Source: an uncultured Pelagibacteraceae bacterium (GTDB lineage Bacteria; Pseudomonadota; Alphaproteobacteria; Pelagibacterales; Pelagibacteraceae). Taken from it: DNA of 64,000 nt. The position numbers and the translations under genes are program-made. The DNA is taken from assembly GCA_902514665.1 (NCBI GenBank), contig CABXRS010000001.1, forward strand, positions 1 through 64,000, in the 5' to 3' direction. Within the stretch, counting starts at the first letter, position 1; every line of letters begins with the position of its first letter. Below the pieces are notes generated by a model. That model did not search any database. It saw only the letters and a list, made by a program, of their open reading frames with translations, and had not been told where the DNA came from. Shown here piece after piece: positions 26,485 through 36,275 of this stretch.

Positions 26485-26512
26485 ATATGGTAAGGATTTT
26501 GATTATTTCTAG
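26485..26512 (-). promoter_or_regulatory. Possible heat-shock promoter of grpE
   Basis: Minus strand CTAGAAA (26512-26506), 15 bases, CCATAT (26490-26485), one mismatch from the E. coli sigma32 pattern CTTGAAA-N13/16-CCATNT; it fits the alphaproteobacterial spacing less well. It fills the whole rdgB-grpE gap and would start transcription within a few bases of the grpE ATG. Confidence 0.4.
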
Positions 26513-27115
26513 ATGCTAAAACAAAAAATATATAAGTTACTCATTGGAACAAACAATAAAGGCAAACTGCGAGAAATTAAGAGTTTATTGCCAAAAAACA
26601 TCAAAATTCTCTCTACATCAGAATTTAATCTTAAAAGTCCGGTAGAAAATGGAAAATCATTCAAAGAAAACTCTATAATTAAGTCCAAATATTTTTCAAA
26701 AAAAACAGGCCTTTTATGTTTAGCTGATGACTCTGGTTTAGAAATAGACCTTTTGGATAAAAAACCTGGCATTTATTCTGCAAGATGGGGTGGGAATCAT
26801 GGAGACTTCAATAAGGCTATTAAAAGAGTTTATAGAGAGTTAAATAATAAAAATAAAAATTGGAAACATAAAAAAATTAAAGCAAGGTTTGTATGTGCCT
26901 TATCTATTTCATACTTTGATAAAAAAATTGCCTGTGTTCAAAGTAAAATTGATGGTTATATTTCTAATGAACCTAGAGGAAAAAATGGATTCGGATATGA
27001 TCCTATTTTTATTCCTAGAGGCAAAAAAAAAACATTTGGAGAGATAAAACCTGCTAGAAAATATAAAATAGACCACAGGTATTTTGCATTTAAAAAACTC
27101 AGAAAATTTTTATAA
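26513..27115 (+). CDS. rdgB: dITP/XTP pyrophosphatase
   Basis: Hydrolyses non-canonical purine triphosphates (dITP, XTP), keeping them out of DNA. The 200-aa protein begins LLIGTNNKGKLREIKSLL (about residues 8-25), and has the catalytic acidic CLADDSGLEID near 70-80, PGIYSARWGG near 84-93 and the C-terminal GFGYDPIFIP near 157-166. Length is normal. In many alphaproteobacteria rdgB neighbours the heat-shock genes. It overlaps the convergent LpoA-like gene by 17 bases. Confidence 0.95.
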   Translation: MLKQKIYKLLIGTNNKGKLREIKSLLPKNIKILSTSEFNLKSPVENGKSFKENSIIKSKYFSKKTGLLCLADDSGLEIDLLDKKPGIYSARWGGNHGDFNKAIKRVYRELNNKNKNWKHKKIKARFVCALSISYFDKKIACVQSKIDGYISNEPRGKNGFGYDPIFIPRGKKKTFGEIKPARKYKIDHRYFAFKKLRKFL

Positions 27116-28253
27116 GTTCTTTGTTCTCAATTTTATAAAAGTTTAATCGATGATTAATTTTATTATTTTTAACATCAAATATACCTATTTTCCCTTTAAA
27201 TGAATTTTGTTTTTTAAATAATTTATTTAAATTAGAAAGATCAGACCCTAATGACAGATAGTAAACTAAACCCAACAAATCATAACTTAATAGTGATAAA
27301 TGTGAAGGGTCTTCGTTAAAGGCATTAAAATATTTAATTTTATAATTATCAAAATTTTCTTTATTAATGGAGGGATAATATATTGGTTGGATATCTGTTT
27401 CATTCAATAAACTTTCATCAAACCATTGATTAAGGGTTATAAAATATTTATTTTTAGGTTTTACATCAGTATACAATAGTGATGTAGTTACACTTTTCAG
27501 ACTTTCATCAAAATCAGCAATTACAACTGCATCAAAGTTTAAATTTCCTATGGTATATCTTTTTTCTAATCTTTTTATTTTCTTCTCCTTGTTAGTTTCA
27601 TTTGAATTTTTAATCCTTCTAATCTCATCTTCTAAATTTTGTTTTCTTATTTTATATTTCGTAATCTCTTCAATTTGCTTTGTGAGTTTAGTTGGTTCAG
27701 TATTATAGTCATATTCTTTAAAAGGTTTTATTTTTGACTCTTCCATGCCTTTTTTAATTTCAAATTCGTACTCTTGAATTGGTGTTAAGAAAATAGTTTT
27801 TTCAATTTTGTTTTTATCTAAAAATTTTTTTATTGTGTTGAATTGTGAAGTAGAATTTATCCCTGCCGAAATAACATTTTTTGGAAGATCTAAGTTTTTG
27901 TTTGTTAAGGATAAAAAGGTTAAATCTTTCATTTCATCTAGATAGGCTAAACTTTCATGGAAGACTGGACCTATAATTACCTTTACACCCATTTCTTTTA
28001 ACTCAAAGGCTGATTTAAGAGCTTGATTAGGTCTTGAGGCTGTATCTTTAGGGTAAATTTCAATTGAGTTACTATCAATATCTTTTACCGCTAAGCTAAC
28101 AGCTTTTATAATTGATTGACCAATTTCTTTATTTGAACCAGTCATAGGTATCAACAAACCAATTTTTATTTTTTCTTTAGCATTTACTGTTTGAAAAAAT
28201 AATAAAAATATCCCACATTTTAAAAGAAAAAGAATTTTAATTAATTTAATCAT
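27099..28253 (-). CDS. LpoA-like periplasmic binding-fold protein
   Basis: 384 aa with a signal peptide (hydrophobic 6-22, then VNAKEK) and a type-I periplasmic-binding fold: IKIGLLIPMTGSNKEIGQSI near residues 29-48, KEMGVKVIIGPVFHESL near 84-100, and a C-terminal LLSYDLLGLVYYL. The family includes branched-chain amino acid receptors and the penicillin-binding-protein activator LpoA. Location divergent from rsmI and near a BON lipoprotein mirrors the rsmI-lpoA-dolP locus of other proteobacteria, favouring an LpoA-like envelope role. A Lys/Glu-rich insert lies around 190-220. No transporter genes are adjacent. Confidence 0.72.
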   Translation of the reverse strand: MIKLIKILFLLKCGIFLLFFQTVNAKEKIKIGLLIPMTGSNKEIGQSIIKAVSLAVKDIDSNSIEIYPKDTASRPNQALKSAFELKEMGVKVIIGPVFHESLAYLDEMKDLTFLSLTNKNLDLPKNVISAGINSTSQFNTIKKFLDKNKIEKTIFLTPIQEYEFEIKKGMEESKIKPFKEYDYNTEPTKLTKQIEEITKYKIRKQNLEDEIRRIKNSNETNKEKKIKRLEKRYTIGNLNFDAVVIADFDESLKSVTTSLLYTDVKPKNKYFITLNQWFDESLLNETDIQPIYYPSINKENFDNYKIKYFNAFNEDPSHLSLLSYDLLGLVYYLSLGSDLSNLNKLFKKQNSFKGKIGIFDVKNNKINHRLNFYKIENKELIKIF

Positions 28254-28287
28254 TTTGATGCTAATATTATATTTTTTAAGCTAAATT

Positions 28288-29151
28288 ATGATCATTAAAC
28301 CACAATCTAAAATAAAAGGTAATGAAAATGGTCTTTATATAGTATCAACACCAATAGGTAATTTAAAAGATATTACTTTAAGAGCAGTAGAAATATTGAA
28401 AAATTCTGATTTTATCTTGTGTGAAGACACTCGCATTTCAAAAAAATTGTTAAGTAAATATGAAATTAAATCAAAATTGATTTCAAATCATAAATTTAAT
28501 GAAAAAAAAAATATTTTTAAAATAATTGAATATTTAAAATCTGGAAAAGTTATATCTCTAATTTCTGATGCTGGGACTCCTGCTATCTCTGACCCCGGCT
28601 CAGTTTTAATAAATGAGTGTGTTAAAAATAATATTAATATTGTACCAATACCTGGTCCATCAGCAGTCGCAGCTGCTATATCTATTAGTGGTTTTTCTGA
28701 TCAATTTTATTTTTACGGTTTTTTACCAGATAAAAAACAGAAAATAATAAATGAATTAAAAAAATTGTCAGAGTTTACTTCAACTATAGTTTTTTTTGTA
28801 TCTCCCAAAAAAATAAATAAAATTATACCCGAAATTAAAAAATACTTTAGTGAAAGAAAAGTTCTAATTTGTAGAGAAATAACTAAGATATACGAAGAGT
28901 TTTTAAGAATGAATGTAGATCAATTGAAAAAATTTCAGAAAGAGCCGAGAGGTGAAATAACAGTTGTAATTTCAGAAAAAAAAATTGAAGAAAAAAATTC
29001 AAAAAATTTGAGTGAATCTGATATTATTAAAATTAATAAAATGATTAATAAACTTACAACTAAAGAAATTACGGACATAATTTGTCAAAATAGTAAGGTG
29101 CCAAAAAAACAAGTATATAATTATTGTTTAAAGGTCAAAAATGAAAATTAA
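28288..29151 (+). CDS. rsmI: 16S rRNA (cytidine1402-2'-O)-methyltransferase
   Basis: Methylates C1402 in the ribosomal decoding centre with SAM. The 287-aa protein has the tetrapyrrole-methylase fold: LYIVSTPIGNLKDITLRA near residues 17-34, CEDTRISKKLL near 49-59, ISDAGTPAISDPG near 101-113 and the PGPSAVAAAISISG loop near 129-142. The C-terminal helical domain is short and lysine-rich. Its end overlaps the following BON lipoprotein gene by 11 bases. yraN, which commonly follows rsmI, is absent. Confidence 0.95.
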   Translation: MIIKPQSKIKGNENGLYIVSTPIGNLKDITLRAVEILKNSDFILCEDTRISKKLLSKYEIKSKLISNHKFNEKKNIFKIIEYLKSGKVISLISDAGTPAISDPGSVLINECVKNNINIVPIPGPSAVAAAISISGFSDQFYFYGFLPDKKQKIINELKKLSEFTSTIVFFVSPKKINKIIPEIKKYFSERKVLICREITKIYEEFLRMNVDQLKKFQKEPRGEITVVISEKKIEEKNSKNLSESDIIKINKMINKLTTKEITDIICQNSKVPKKQVYNYCLKVKNEN

Positions 29152-29734
29152 ATTACTAATAATAATTTTTATTGGATATATTTTTTCAGGATGTGTTGGA
29201 GTTGGTTCCAAAGGATTGTTTGGGACAGGTGTTTCTGTTGCATTAGATCCTAGAACATTAGGAACTCAGATAGATGACTCCATCATGCAAAAAAGTTTGA
29301 CAGCTAGAATTATAGCTAAAGATAAAAAGTATTTTTTGTCTGTAAAATCAAAAGTAATTGACGGAAGAATCTTTATAACAGGAAAAGTTGATGGTCCTGA
29401 GGAAAAGCTACAGATCACAAAAATTGCCTGGGAAACAAGAGGCACTAGATCAGTTCGAAATGATTTAAAGGTAAAAGAAGAATTTAATTTTAAACAATCA
29501 GCTAAAGATGTTTTAATTACTTCACAACTTAGAACAGCATTAATAGTAAATAAAAATATTAAGGCTACAAATTATCAAATAGATACATACAAAAAAAAAA
29601 TATATGTTTATGGAATTGCTCAAACATCTGAAGAAAAAGATTTAGTGATTAGTGAGGCTAAAGAAATTCTTGACGTTGAGAATGTAATTGCAAGTATAAT
29701 ACTTGTTGAAGATTTAAGAATTCAAAAAGATTAA
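29141..29734 (+). CDS. BON-domain outer-membrane lipoprotein
   Basis: 197-aa lipoprotein with signal peptide and lipobox-like IFSGC (Cys near residue 18), then two BON domains: about 50-118 (IDDSIMQKSLTARI ... GKVDGPEEKLQITKIAWETRGTRSVRND) and about 120-190 (ITSQLRTALIVNKNIKATN ... YGIAQTSEEKDLVISEAKEI). This is the DolP/YraP architecture, which acts in outer-membrane integrity. Its start overlaps rsmI. It ends directly against convergent maeB with no gap. Confidence 0.85.
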   Translation: MKIKLLIIIFIGYIFSGCVGVGSKGLFGTGVSVALDPRTLGTQIDDSIMQKSLTARIIAKDKKYFLSVKSKVIDGRIFITGKVDGPEEKLQITKIAWETRGTRSVRNDLKVKEEFNFKQSAKDVLITSQLRTALIVNKNIKATNYQIDTYKKKIYVYGIAQTSEEKDLVISEAKEILDVENVIASIILVEDLRIQKD

Positions 29735-32020
29735 TTATTTTTTATAATCTATAACCTCAGAAGAGTAAGCTGCTATTGATGCTAAGTTTATTATTTCTGA
29801 GGTTGATGATCTTAAAGGAGCAATCTCAATCGGTAGACCAAGACCTATAAGCAAAGGACCAATCACTTTTGAGTCCCCAATTGTCTTCATTAATTTATAA
29901 GATATCGCTGCACTATGTTGACCAGGCATAATTAATATATTTGCTTTTCCTACAATATTTGCAAAAGGATATAGTTCTTCATACTCTGAATTTAAGGCAA
30001 CATCTGGCTGCATATCTCCATCAAATTCAAAGTCTACTTTTTTATCCTTCAAAATTTCAACTGCATCTCTAATATGTTTTGTTCTACTTGTAAGGGGCTG
30101 ACCGAAGGTAGAATGAGAGACAAATGCAACTTTAGGATTAAAACCAAAAAGTCTTACTACTCTAGCTGTGGATATGGCAATTTCTGCCAGTTGCTCAGAA
30201 GAAGGGTATTCGTGAACGCTGGTATCACCTATAAATATTGTTTTACCTTTATGAACTATCATATTTAAGCCAAACATAATTTCACCTTTTCGAACACTTA
30301 CAACTTGTTTAATTTTTTCTAAAGAAGCTCCAAATCGTCTTGTATTACCTGTGACAGCTCCATCAGCATCCCCACAGGCAACCATGCTTGTAGCCCAAAT
30401 AACCCTATCATTCCTTACTAATCTATCACAATCTCGCTCAAGTAAACCTTGCTCTCTTTGTAATTTTTTAAATAGATGTTGTACGTATCTATTTCTTTTC
30501 TCTTCATCTCTTGAATTAACTATTTCGATGTCAAAGTTATCGCTATACCCAATATTTTTAATTTGTTCCTTAATTTTACTTTCTTTACCGACTAAAATAG
30601 GAATACCTAATTTAGAATTTTTAAATGCAATTGCTGCTTTTAAAGTATTTTCATCCTCTCCATCAGCAAATACAATTTTTTTTTGATTATTTTTTATAAA
30701 TGAGTTTATACCTTGCATTATAGTTACTGTTGGATCTAATCTTTGCTTGAGTTGTTCTTTGTAAATTTCAAAGTCTTCAATATTTTTTCTAGCTACTCCA
30801 CTTTTCATTGCAGCTTTTGCAACAGCAGCTGGAATAACACTTATTAGTCTTGGATCAAATGTAGATGGAATAATATAATCTTTTCCATAATGGGGTCTTT
30901 CACCTCCCATTGCAGCTACCACTTCATCAGGAACATCTTCTCTTGCAAGTTTGGCTATAGCTTGTGATGCAGCAACTTTCATTTCCTCATTAATAGTTTT
31001 GGATCGTACATCTAAAGCCCCTCTAAAAATGTAAGGGAAACCAATTAAATTGTTTACTTGATTAGGATAATCTGATCTACCGGTTGCAATAATTGCATCA
31101 TTTCTTACTTCATTTATTTCTTCTGGTAAAATTTCAGGGTCTGGATTGGCACAAGCAAAAATAATTGGATTTTCTGCCATACTCTTAACCATCTCTTTTT
31201 TAAGAACTCCTTTTGCAGATAATCCCAAAAAGACATCAGCACCTTTCATTGCTTCTTCAAGAGTTCTTAGTTTAGTTTCAACCGCATATTTTGATTTCCA
31301 CTGATCAATACCTTCGGTTCTTCCTTTATAAATTACACCTTTTCTATCTAGCATGATTACATTTTCAGATTGCACTCCATAATTTTTGAATAATTCTGTA
31401 CAAGCTTGGGCTGATGCTCCTGCACCATTAACAACAACTTTAATTTTATTTATTGATTTACCACTTATATCAAGAGCATTTATAAGTGCAGCTGTTGTAA
31501 TTATTGCAGTTCCATGTTGATCATCATGAAAAACTGGAATATCCAAAATTTCTTTTAATTTTTCTTCAATTATAAAACAATCTGGAGCTGCTATATCTTC
31601 TAAATTAATTCCACCAAAACTTGGAGCAAAATTTCTAATTGAGTTAATAATCTCTTTAGAGTCTTTACTGTCTATCTCTAGATCAATCGAATCTATGTCT
31701 GCAAATCTTTTAAATAATACTGCTTTGCCCTCCATCACTGGTTTTGAAGCTAGTGCACCCAGATTTCCCATTCCTAAAATAGCCGAACCATTACTAATAA
31801 CAGCAACTAAATTTCCTTTGCTAGTATAATCATAAGCTGCTTCTGGATTTTCACTGATCTCCTTAACTGGAGCTGCAACACCAGGAGAATATGCAAGAGC
31901 AAGATCTCTTTTGGTTGTCATATTTTTTGAAGAAATAATCTCAATCTTGCCAGGTTTTTTATCTTTATGAAAAGCTAAGGCTTCTTTATCAGTGTAATGA
32001 TCAATCTTTGTTTTTTTCAT
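29735..32020 (-). CDS. maeB: NADP-dependent malic enzyme, PTA-fused
   Basis: Decarboxylates malate to pyruvate with NADP+. The 761-aa protein has the malic enzyme module (about 1-420): LALAYSPGVAAPVKEI near 40-55, the catalytic segment PVMEGKAVLFKRFADID, FHDDQHGTAI near 164-173 and the nucleotide loop GAGASAQA near 199. The C-terminal phosphotransacetylase-like module (about 430-761) is regulatory in known MaeB proteins. The fused two-domain length is normal. It supplies pyruvate/NADPH for a TCA-centred metabolism. Confidence 0.94.
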   Translation of the reverse strand: MKKTKIDHYTDKEALAFHKDKKPGKIEIISSKNMTTKRDLALAYSPGVAAPVKEISENPEAAYDYTSKGNLVAVISNGSAILGMGNLGALASKPVMEGKAVLFKRFADIDSIDLEIDSKDSKEIINSIRNFAPSFGGINLEDIAAPDCFIIEEKLKEILDIPVFHDDQHGTAIITTAALINALDISGKSINKIKVVVNGAGASAQACTELFKNYGVQSENVIMLDRKGVIYKGRTEGIDQWKSKYAVETKLRTLEEAMKGADVFLGLSAKGVLKKEMVKSMAENPIIFACANPDPEILPEEINEVRNDAIIATGRSDYPNQVNNLIGFPYIFRGALDVRSKTINEEMKVAASQAIAKLAREDVPDEVVAAMGGERPHYGKDYIIPSTFDPRLISVIPAAVAKAAMKSGVARKNIEDFEIYKEQLKQRLDPTVTIMQGINSFIKNNQKKIVFADGEDENTLKAAIAFKNSKLGIPILVGKESKIKEQIKNIGYSDNFDIEIVNSRDEEKRNRYVQHLFKKLQREQGLLERDCDRLVRNDRVIWATSMVACGDADGAVTGNTRRFGASLEKIKQVVSVRKGEIMFGLNMIVHKGKTIFIGDTSVHEYPSSEQLAEIAISTARVVRLFGFNPKVAFVSHSTFGQPLTSRTKHIRDAVEILKDKKVDFEFDGDMQPDVALNSEYEELYPFANIVGKANILIMPGQHSAAISYKLMKTIGDSKVIGPLLIGLGLPIEIAPLRSSTSEIINLASIAAYSSEVIDYKK

Positions 32021-32070
32021 TTATTATAATTATGTGTACAATTAGGGTAAATTTAAGACTAATATGATTT

Positions 32071-33600
32071 ATGAACTTACTTAAGTCAACAGGCACATTT
32101 GGTTTTTATACGATCATAAGTAGATTACTTGGATATTTAAGAGATATTTTAATTGCAATATTTCTTGGCACAGGATTATTAGCAGATGCTTTTTTTGTTG
32201 CATTCAGAATTCCAAATACATTTCGAAGATTATTTTCAGAGGGAACTTTTAATGCTGCTTTTGTTCCAAGCTATGCATCAGAAATGGTTAAAGGCAAAAA
32301 GAAATCCAACAAATTTGCAAATGATATTTTTAATCTTTTATTTCTAGGCTTACTATTAATAACACTTCTTGTTCAATTGTTTATGCCTGCATTTGTATCT
32401 CTTATTGCCCCTGGCTTTGTAGGTGACATCGATAAAATGGAAATATCAATAACTTTGACCCGTATTACTTTTCCTTTTCTGTTATTTATTTGTTTAGCAT
32501 CATTTTTTGCAGCAATTCTAAATTCACATAATAAATTTGCAGCAGCATCAGGGGCACCAATAATATTAAATATTATTTTAGTTTTGGTTTTATTATTTTC
32601 AAGCTCTCTAGGGGACAACTTAGTATATTATTTATCATATGGTGTTTCCTTGGCAGGTTTATTGCAATTATTATTTTTGTATAAATTTGTAAGCAAACAT
32701 TATTCAGTTAAAATTAATTTTCACATTAAAATTACTGACAAAGTTAAGATTTTTTTTAATAAATTATTACCCAGTATTTTTTCTTCAGGTGTCACCCAAA
32801 TAAATATATTAGTTGGAACAATTATTGCTTCATTTCAAGCAAGTGCAGTTTCCTACCTTTATTATGCTGATAGAATATACCAAATAAATCTAGCAATAGC
32901 CGGAATTGCAATTGGTGTAGTGGTTTTGCCACAATTATCAAAGCATGTTCAATCTAAGAAAAAAGATAAGGTAATTTTAATTCAAAACAAAGCGCTTGAA
33001 TTAAGTTTATTTCTGAGTTTACCAGCATCTATTGCATTAATACTTGGTTCTGAACAAATAACTTCTGCACTATTTGGTTATGGATCATTTGATGAAACTG
33101 CAGTTTCAAATTCAAGTCTAGCTCTATATTATTTTGCTATAGGCTTACCTGCATTTGCTTTAATCAAAGTGTTTTCCAGTTTCTTTTTTGCCAACCATAA
33201 TACAAGAACACCTTTTTATATTTCCTTAATATCTGTACTTTTAAATGTCTTAATAAGCATTTATTACTTTAATGAAGTAGGATTTATAATAATTCCGATT
33301 GCAACAACAATATCATCCTGGTTTAATGGAATATTATTATTTGTATTTTTAAAAAATAAAAATCTTTTTTCTTTCAATAGAATATTTTTTATTAAATTTG
33401 TTAAAATAGTTATTGCTTCAATACTTATGGGTTTCGTGTTTGAATTTTTATTAAATTTTTTTCAGACTGAACTTGCATTTGAACAAAAAGCGAAATCTTT
33501 TTTTCTCGTATTATCTGCATTATTAGGCTTAGCTTCTTACCTTTTAATTTGTTATTTTATCAAAGCTTTTAAAATAAGTGATATTCAATTAAAGTATTAA
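32071..33600 (+). CDS. murJ: Lipid II flippase MurJ
   Basis: Exports the peptidoglycan precursor lipid II. The 509-aa membrane protein has about 14 hydrophobic segments and the MVF signatures [18 protein letters not shown] near residues 12-29, [28 protein letters not shown] near 43-70, and Arg residues in the central cavity. Length is normal. trpS follows after 4 bases. The pairing murJ-trpS is conserved in alphaproteobacteria. Confidence 0.95.
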   Translation: MNLLKSTGTFGFYTIISRLLGYLRDILIAIFLGTGLLADAFFVAFRIPNTFRRLFSEGTFNAAFVPSYASEMVKGKKKSNKFANDIFNLLFLGLLLITLLVQLFMPAFVSLIAPGFVGDIDKMEISITLTRITFPFLLFICLASFFAAILNSHNKFAAASGAPIILNIILVLVLLFSSSLGDNLVYYLSYGVSLAGLLQLLFLYKFVSKHYSVKINFHIKITDKVKIFFNKLLPSIFSSGVTQINILVGTIIASFQASAVSYLYYADRIYQINLAIAGIAIGVVVLPQLSKHVQSKKKDKVILIQNKALELSLFLSLPASIALILGSEQITSALFGYGSFDETAVSNSSLALYYFAIGLPAFALIKVFSSFFFANHNTRTPFYISLISVLLNVLISIYYFNEVGFIIIPIATTISSWFNGILLFVFLKNKNLFSFNRIFFIKFVKIVIASILMGFVFEFLLNFFQTELAFEQKAKSFFLVLSALLGLASYLLICYFIKAFKISDIQLKY

Positions 33601-33604
33601 CTCT

Positions 33605-34606
33605 ATGGGTAAAAAAATATTTTCTGGCGTACAGCCTACTGGCAATCTTCATCTTGGTAATTATTTAGGAGCAATAAAGAATTTTGTAGAATTAAATAAT
33701 GTTCCGACAAACGAATGTATTTTTTGTGTAGTAGATTTACATGCAATAACGGTCAAACAAGATCCAAAAGAATTAAAAAAAAATATTAGAGAAACAGTAG
33801 CAACATTTGTAGCTAGTGGGATAGATCCAAAGAAAAGTATAATTTTTAATCAATCAGGTGTAGCAGCTCATTCTGAAGTTGCTTGGATTTTAAGTTGTGT
33901 AGCTCGAATGGGATGGCTGAACAGAATGACTCAATTCAAAGAAAAAGCTGGGAAAGATAAGGAAAAAGCTAGCATTGGTTTGTATTCTTATCCTGTTCTT
34001 ATGGCGGCTGATATTTTATTATATGATGCAACTCATGTCCCTGTAGGAGATGATCAAAAGCAACATTTAGAGTTATGCCGAGATATAGCTCAAAAATTTA
34101 ATAATGATTTTGGGGTAGAGGATTTTTTAAAAGTTCCTGAGCCTTTAATTCAAAAAGAGTTTTCTAGAATCATGAGTTTAAAGGATGGGTCAAAAAAAAT
34201 GAGTAAATCTGAGATATCAGATTTAAGTAGAATAAACTTAACAGATAACGAAGATCAAATTATTAACAAAATTAAAAAAGCTAAAACAGATCCCTTGCCA
34301 ATGCCAAAGAATATAAAAGACCTTGAAGGAAGATTAGAGGCACAAAATTTATTAGGAATTTTTGCCTCCTTAAACAACTCAACTTTAGAGTCCTCTACAG
34401 AAAAATTTGCAGGTAAAAACTTTTCAGAATTTAAACATGAGCTATCTGAGTTAATAGTTAATAAAATTATACCAATATCTGAGGAGATCAAAAAATTGCT
34501 TAATGACTACTCACATCTTGATTCTATTCTTCTAGATGGAGTTGAAAAAGCCAGTAAAATTGCCTCAAAAAAGATCAAAAATATAAAAGAAATAGTAGGT
34601 TTTTAG
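33605..34606 (+). CDS. trpS: Tryptophanyl-tRNA synthetase
   Basis: Class Ic synthetase charging tRNA-Trp. The 333-aa protein has the HIGH-equivalent [16 protein letters not shown] (about residues 11-26), [13 protein letters not shown] near 150-162 and the KMSKS loop KKMSKSE near 198-204. Length is normal. It sits 4 bases after murJ and 52 bp before the Nfu gene. Confidence 0.96.
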   Translation: MGKKIFSGVQPTGNLHLGNYLGAIKNFVELNNVPTNECIFCVVDLHAITVKQDPKELKKNIRETVATFVASGIDPKKSIIFNQSGVAAHSEVAWILSCVARMGWLNRMTQFKEKAGKDKEKASIGLYSYPVLMAADILLYDATHVPVGDDQKQHLELCRDIAQKFNNDFGVEDFLKVPEPLIQKEFSRIMSLKDGSKKMSKSEISDLSRINLTDNEDQIINKIKKAKTDPLPMPKNIKDLEGRLEAQNLLGIFASLNNSTLESSTEKFAGKNFSEFKHELSELIVNKIIPISEEIKKLLNDYSHLDSILLDGVEKASKIASKKIKNIKEIVGF

Positions 34607-34658
34607 GAATAAGTTAATATCAAGTTTTAATTTCAAAAATATAAACTATATATAATTT

Positions 34659-35198
34659 ATGTTTGTACAGACTGAAGTAACACCAAATCCAAATTCATTG
34701 AAATTTCTTCCAGGGAAGAAAGTTTCCAACAGTGGCCCATACGAAATTACTAATAAAGATCAAATTAATAATGAATTAGTTAAAAATATTTTATCTGTTA
34801 GTGGGGTTGAAGGTGTTTTCTTAGGAAACGACTTTATATCAGTCAACAAAAGTGATCAGAGCAAATGGGATGAAATAAAACACATTGTGATATCTTTTAT
34901 AAATGACTTTTACTCCAATGGAAAAGAATTTGTTATTGACGAAAATATAAAACAGGAAGAATCTGACTTAGATGAAATTGAGCAAAAAATAGTTAAAATC
35001 TTAGATCAAAAAATAAGGCCAGCTGTTGCTAGAGATGGTGGAGATATTAAGTTTAAAGAATACAAAGATGGTGTTGTTAAAGTACAATTACAAGGTAGTT
35101 GCTCTGGGTGCCCTAGTTCAACCATGACATTAAAACGTGGAGTTCAAAATTTATTATGCCACTATCTACCTGAGGTTAAAGAGGTAATTGCTATTTAA
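34659..35198 (+). CDS. NFU-type iron-sulfur cluster carrier
   Basis: Delivers Fe-S clusters to target enzymes. The 179-aa protein has an N-terminal Nfu_N domain with TPNPNSLKFLPG near residues 7-18 and a C-terminal NifU-like domain with KIRPAVARDGGDIKF and the cluster-binding CSGCPSS (CxxC near 149-152). This two-domain form matches NfuA-like scaffold proteins of alphaproteobacteria. In relatives it lies between trpS and tsaB, as here with two cell-wall genes inserted. Confidence 0.9.
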   Translation: MFVQTEVTPNPNSLKFLPGKKVSNSGPYEITNKDQINNELVKNILSVSGVEGVFLGNDFISVNKSDQSKWDEIKHIVISFINDFYSNGKEFVIDENIKQEESDLDEIEQKIVKILDQKIRPAVARDGGDIKFKEYKDGVVKVQLQGSCSGCPSSTMTLKRGVQNLLCHYLPEVKEVIAI

Positions 35199-35201
35199 AA
35201 T

Positions 35202-36275
35202 ATGAATACAAAAATAAAAATAAGACACAAAAGAGTTAAAAATAAAATCTTAAATACATTTACAAGATTTTCTTTAAGTGCTTTTTTTATTGCATCATTT
35301 TTTTATTCTGCACCAATTTTAATAAATTTTGCAGAAAAAAATTTCAACAATAAGGAATTTACAAATAATTCTAAAAATATTTTAAATAATACGCTGAACA
35401 AGGTTAAAACATACGAAGAAGACGATGCATCCGTACAAAGCAATGAAATAGAACTTCTTTATGATATTTTAGAGGAAAATAAATCAGAAATAAATCTCGT
35501 AAGGTATACAACTTCAGAGATTGATGATCTATTTAAGGAAGTAAAATATAATTTGGAAGATGTAAGAGATACGAAGTTAGTTAAACCTGTAGATATTGGT
35601 TTACTTCCCAATGAGATAAAAAATATAGGTAATACAAAAAAAAGAAAAGAATTGTTTATCAAAATTGTTTTACCTTTAATTGTTAAAGAAAATAATAAAA
35701 TTAGAATAGATAGAAAAAGACTTTTTACCATCCTTGGCAAGAATAGTAATTCAGATATAGAAAAGAAGTGGTTAGAAAAAAAATATAAGCAATATGGTGT
35801 AAGACAAAATGATCTTTCAACTTTAAAAATTAGAATGGATGAGATACCAGTTTCACTAGCAATAGCCCAGGCTGCGAAAGAAACAGGATGGGGAACTTCT
35901 AGATTTGCATTAAAAGGTAATGCTTTATTTGGACAATGGACATGGTCTGGCGATGGATTGAAGCCTAAAAATGCTGAAAAAGGTGAAGAACATAAAGTAA
36001 TGAAGTTCCACAGCTTACAGCTTTCAGTAAGAGCCTACTTAAGAAATCTTAATACTCACGCATCTTATAAAAATTTAAGAAAAGTAAGAACAAAGTTTAG
36101 AAACAAAAACAAACCATTAGATAGTATAATTTTATCAAAGCATCTTGATAAATATGCAGAAACAGGAAATGAATATATAGAAGTGCTTCAGAAAATAATA
36201 ACACAGAACAATTTAAAAGATTTTGATGAAGCCCGACTTTTGCCTTCAAGTAAGGATTTAGAAAGTTTAATTTAA
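35202..36275 (+). CDS. Bax-like glucosaminidase-domain protein
   Basis: A 357-aa probable peptidoglycan hydrolase. An N-terminal basic stretch then one membrane-spanning/signal segment (about 22-45), a variable helical region, and a C-terminal glucosaminidase domain from about 225: VSLAIAQAAKETGWGTSRFALKGNALFG with the catalytic Glu in KETGWG, then FHSLQLSVRAYLRNLNTH. The pattern matches Bax/FlgJ-type N-acetylglucosaminidases. It is followed by a convergent polysaccharide deacetylase, overlapping by 4 bases. Confidence 0.85.
   Translation: MNTKIKIRHKRVKNKILNTFTRFSLSAFFIASFFYSAPILINFAEKNFNNKEFTNNSKNILNNTLNKVKTYEEDDASVQSNEIELLYDILEENKSEINLVRYTTSEIDDLFKEVKYNLEDVRDTKLVKPVDIGLLPNEIKNIGNTKKRKELFIKIVLPLIVKENNKIRIDRKRLFTILGKNSNSDIEKKWLEKKYKQYGVRQNDLSTLKIRMDEIPVSLAIAQAAKETGWGTSRFALKGNALFGQWTWSGDGLKPKNAEKGEEHKVMKFHSLQLSVRAYLRNLNTHASYKNLRKVRTKFRNKNKPLDSIILSKHLDKYAETGNEYIEVLQKIITQNNLKDFDEARLLPSSKDLESLI

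Noticed and set aside
29735-32020. maeB as two genes (malic enzyme and phosphotransacetylase)
   Set aside because: The reading frame is continuous, and the two-domain fusion is the normal form of bacterial MaeB.
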